Below, in pieces: positions 61,589 through 64,000 of a stretch of 64,000 nt of DNA (positions within the stretch are counted from its first letter, which is position 1; every line of letters begins with the position of its first letter). The stretch comes from Vibrio ulleungensis (GTDB lineage Bacteria; Pseudomonadota; Gammaproteobacteria; Enterobacterales; Vibrionaceae): contig NZ_JAFEUM010000001.1 in the NCBI RefSeq assembly GCF_016900875.1, forward strand, positions 62,001-126,000, read 5' to 3'. Under the pieces are notes generated by a model, which did not search any database, was not told where the DNA came from, and saw only the letters and a list, made by a program, of their open reading frames with translations. A program made the translations under genes and the position numbers.

Positions 61589-62482
61589 ATGAATATCGAC
61601 CATTTACGCCTCTTTATCCGCTTAGCGTCGACACATAATATTAGCCAAGCAGGTGCTGAGTTAGGACTGTCACCCGCGGTCGCAAGCGCTCACATTAATA
61701 AGCTGGAAGAGTCGGTTGGCGTTAGACTGGTGCACCGAACGACACGCAAAGTCTCACTGACTCAAGAAGGCGAAGCGTTCTTACCTCAAGCAGAAAACGT
61801 GGTGGACGCCGTCGATATTGCAAAACAATCCGTGGGGGGTAAAAGCGCCCTTCCTAGTGGAGTACTGCGTGTGACTGCACCCTCTTCGTTTGGGCGTATG
61901 CACTTAATCCCAGCGATGAAATCCTTTACTGAGCAGTATCCTGAGTTGAGTGTCGACCTTCGTTTTTCGGACTCAATCGTTGATCTCGTTGATGGCGGAT
62001 TCGATGTGGCTATCCGCAATGCCGAGTTAAAGGATTCGAGCCTGATTGCCAAAAAGCTCGCCAGTGATCGGCGTATTATTTGCGCCTCTCCCGCATACCT
62101 AAAGCAGTACGGCACGCCGAAGCACCCCAATGATCTAAAAGACCATCAATGCATTAATATTATCGGGATCGAAAACTGGCTATTTAATGTTGACGACAAA
62201 GTTATCGACATCAAAACAAGAGGAAAAATTCGAACCGATAACGGAGATGCCATTCGAGAGTTATGTGTTGCAGGACATGGTATCACCATGAATTCTATGT
62301 GGAGCGTATATCAACAAATTAAAAGCGGCGAGTTAATAGAAATCTTAACCGACACCCCTTACAAATCGGATACCGCAATTTGGGTTTTATATCCAAGCTC
62401 GCGTTTTGTCGCACCCAAAGTTCGCGCCTTTATCGACTTTTTCTCAGATTACTTTGGTGAGCCACCTTACTGGGATCACTAA
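61589..62482 (+). CDS. LysR-family regulator
   Basis: 297 residues. Helix-turn-helix HNISQAGAELGLSPAVASAHINKLEESVGVRLVHRTTRKVSLT and a ligand domain (GVLRVTAPSSFGRMHLIPAM) of the DmlR/CrgA-like group. No divergent partner: the gene behind it is 274 bases away. TATAAT-like sequence (TATATAATCC) lies at about 61535-61544, before the ATG. The target is unknown. Confidence 0.87.
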   Translation: MNIDHLRLFIRLASTHNISQAGAELGLSPAVASAHINKLEESVGVRLVHRTTRKVSLTQEGEAFLPQAENVVDAVDIAKQSVGGKSALPSGVLRVTAPSSFGRMHLIPAMKSFTEQYPELSVDLRFSDSIVDLVDGGFDVAIRNAELKDSSLIAKKLASDRRIICASPAYLKQYGTPKHPNDLKDHQCINIIGIENWLFNVDDKVIDIKTRGKIRTDNGDAIRELCVAGHGITMNSMWSVYQQIKSGELIEILTDTPYKSDTAIWVLYPSSRFVAPKVRAFIDFFSDYFGEPPYWDH

Positions 62483-62524
62483 TAGGCAACGGTGCTGGCC
62501 AATATCATGCCAGCGCCCAGTTTA

Positions 62525-63397
62525 TTACCACGCGAATGTCTGAATCACATTCTCTTGAGCGCCCGGTTTTTTGGCGATCGCTTCGTTCACATGTTTTAAG
62601 AAAAATGGCTTTGATTCTGGAAACATGCCGCGCATTTGGATCATATTATTGCCATGATCTCCCCAATAGACGGTATTGAAATTCATGTTCTCAAGCAGGT
62701 ACTTTTCTTCCTCTAGCAGCTGCATTTCAGTAGGAAGTACAAACTCTCCCGCGTTCACCTCACGTTCAAGCTCGGAGCCAGGTTGCACAGCCAAAGCCAT
62801 AGGGGCGATCTGCTCTGGTTGCATTTGGTTAAGCAAGTCTACTGTCGCTTCAATATGTTGTTGCGAACGATAGCGCCCACCCAAACCAAAGATAAACGAC
62901 TGCAGCACTTCAATGCCGGCTTCTTTCGCCATTAAAGCGCCTTCTACTGCTTGGCTTGGTGTGAGATGTTTCTTAATGCGCTTAAGAACAACTTCGTCAC
63001 CAGACTCTAAACCTGAATACGCAGTATCAAGACCCGCTTGTTTCAACTCAACCAGCTCTGACACACTTTTACGACGAAAGTCATTTAACCCGCTATACAT
63101 GGCCAAATGCTCAAGCTCAGGAAATGTGTGCTTAATTTTGTCGATCACCTTTAGAAGAAAGTCGGTTCGCGCCGCCAACACATTGCCATCGATTAAGAAA
63201 ATGGACTTCACCACAGGATACATTCTTCGTGTTTGCTCAATGTCTGCGAACACGTCCTCGATATCTCGAACTTTAAATCGTTTATCGTCAAACATGGTAC
63301 AGAAGGTACAGGTATTAATACTGCAGCCCAACGTGGTCTGAATAAGGACACTATTCGCTTCCATCCAAGGGCGATATACTTTTCCGACAAATTGCAT
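62525..63397 (-). CDS. Radical SAM protein (COG1032-like)
   Basis: 290 residues. The cluster motif is TLGCSINTCTFCTMF, a C-x4-C-x2-C variant seen in one branch of this group rather than the common CxxxCxxC. Later segments YSGLNDFRRKSVSELVELKQAGLDTAYSGLESGDEVVLKRIKK and LQSFIFGLGGRYRS are typical of HemN/Elp3-like radical SAM enzymes. It should bind a 4Fe-4S cluster and S-adenosylmethionine. The substrate is unknown. Confidence 0.87.
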   Translation of the reverse strand: MQFVGKVYRPWMEANSVLIQTTLGCSINTCTFCTMFDDKRFKVRDIEDVFADIEQTRRMYPVVKSIFLIDGNVLAARTDFLLKVIDKIKHTFPELEHLAMYSGLNDFRRKSVSELVELKQAGLDTAYSGLESGDEVVLKRIKKHLTPSQAVEGALMAKEAGIEVLQSFIFGLGGRYRSQQHIEATVDLLNQMQPEQIAPMALAVQPGSELEREVNAGEFVLPTEMQLLEEEKYLLENMNFNTVYWGDHGNNMIQMRGMFPESKPFFLKHVNEAIAKKPGAQENVIQTFAW

Positions 63398-63615
63398 ACT
63401 TCAACTCCCAGCGACCTTTGCCCTATTTCCTTAAGGCAAGATCAACACACATTAACGGTGCATCATGACCACCGTCTTATCGTGAAGAGAGCTTAACAAT
63501 CTCGCGCAATATTGATAATGGAGGCTAAACTACAATCAGTTTATCGAAATTATTGATAATGATTGGCAAGTGGTTAAACACAATAATAGAAAAAACTAAC
63601 GCTGAGTTGATTAGG

Positions 63616-64000
63616 CTATTTACCTCGAGCCTTTGAAATGAAGCCCACAACAACAAAGCAGATCGCACCCAAAATCATGCCACTGACTAAATGGATCATT
63701 GTGGCACCAATACTTTCCCAAAATAGATCGACGCTCGGAATGTGATTGAAGGTATCAACTTGCGCTTCACTGAGGTGCTCAAGCCAAGGCAGCGCATGAG
63801 CAATAATGCCGCCACCCACTAAGAACATGGCGATGGTGCCTACCACGCCTAGTGTTTTCATTAGCCACGGAGCAAAACTAAGCAGTCCCATACCCAACTT
63901 TTTGCGCAGTGGTCGCGAGTTGGGGTTATTGTTTAGTAGCCATAGTCCTACGTCATCAATTTTGACGATCAACGCAACCAAGCCATACACGCCGACCGTC
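63616..64000 (-). CDS. DUF808 membrane protein, C-terminal part (cut by window edge)
   Basis: The frame is open to the last base, so the gene starts beyond the window. The 128 visible codons (TVGVYGLVALIVKIDDVGLWLL, LGMGLLSFAPWLMKTLGVVGTIAMFLVGGGIIAHALPW, then two helices to FISKARGK) match the C-terminal half of DUF808 (YedI-like) proteins. About three helices are visible. Function unknown. Confidence 0.85.
   Translation of the reverse strand, partial: TVGVYGLVALIVKIDDVGLWLLNNNPNSRPLRKKLGMGLLSFAPWLMKTLGVVGTIAMFLVGGGIIAHALPWLEHLSEAQVDTFNHIPSVDLFWESIGATMIHLVSGMILGAICFVVVGFISKARGK

Overview
The window looks like a chromosomal accessory region of a marine gammaproteobacterium, most likely Vibrio or a close relative. 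This rests on protein family content (Vibrio- and E. coli-like YaeR, YibL, YaiL, YidG/YidH, Ohr/OhrR, CysM), a moderate base composition judged by eye, Shine-Dalgarno led genes, and many LysR, MarR and LacI regulators paired with divergent target genes. I saw no tRNA, rRNA, CRISPR array, prophage or complete insertion sequence. The only mobile-type gene is a lone RAYT-like (REP-associated tyrosine) transposase at 30.4-31.4 kb.

Layout. 0-9.6 kb: end of a LysR gene, a Tat-type dienelactone hydrolase, a haloacid dehalogenase-like protein facing a LysR gene, a DUF2798 membrane protein, a DnaQ-like exonuclease, a frameshifted MFS transporter, an exported serine hydrolase, a YcaQ-type DNA glycosylase, YaeR and an HAD phosphatase. 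9.6-18.6 kb: a sugar or compatible-solute locus made of a LacI regulator, a complete ABC importer (ATPase, two permeases, binding protein), a GH13_18 phosphorylase that resembles glucosylglycerate phosphorylase, and a divergent GT4-type glycosyltransferase. The divergent promoter region carries two LacI-type operators. 18.7-25.6 kb: YidH/YidG, GlsB-like, VOC, OhrR/Ohr with operator and promoter, GNAT, a FadL-type porin, a YCII-like protein, a MazG-like protein, YibL and YaiL. 25.7-36 kb is the most plastic part: a P-loop ATPase broken at a 9-G tract, an isoaspartyl peptidase, an XRE-cupin/AzlC/AzlD/ParB-like operon under a perfect 32-bp palindrome, the RAYT gene, a frameshifted CorA, a DUF389 protein and an AraC regulator.

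36-48.5 kb: a secreted unknown, a LamB-type porin with two LacI-type sites, a lipoprotein, a small possible lectin, CysM, an Asp/Glu racemase, DUF3224, RDD, an MFS exporter, an SDR with divergent LysR, and an LD-carboxypeptidase. 48.5-64 kb: an MFS transporter with a divergent SgrR-like regulator; a MarR-controlled group (DUF2798, siderophore-interacting flavoprotein, DUF4405 cytochrome-like protein, small membrane proteins); a FrnE-type DsbA protein with LysR; an EF-hand protein; an aldehyde dehydrogenase with a recognisable sigma-54 promoter facing an AcoR-type activator; a lipoprotein lipase; LysR; a radical SAM protein; and the end of a DUF808 gene.

Two short repeat families run through the intergenic DNA. 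One is a 30-34 bp perfect palindrome, TGGGGTCAGAGTCAA plus its reverse complement, with three copies. The other is a degenerate GGACA-xx-CACC element with about 17 copies, concentrated between 21 and 41 kb around the RAYT gene and tandem at 21.4 kb. Several copies touch genes: one supplies the stop codon of ycaQ, one supplies the ribosome binding site of the isoaspartyl peptidase, and one abuts the start of yidH. Three genes (MFS at 5.0 kb, ATPase at 26.4 kb, CorA at 32.4 kb) are split by small indels. They may be pseudogenes, a phase-variable gene (the G tract) or sequence errors. The best candidates for something undescribed are the phosphorylase/glycosyltransferase locus under shared operators, the repeat/RAYT system, and the XRE-AzlCD-ParB-like operon.
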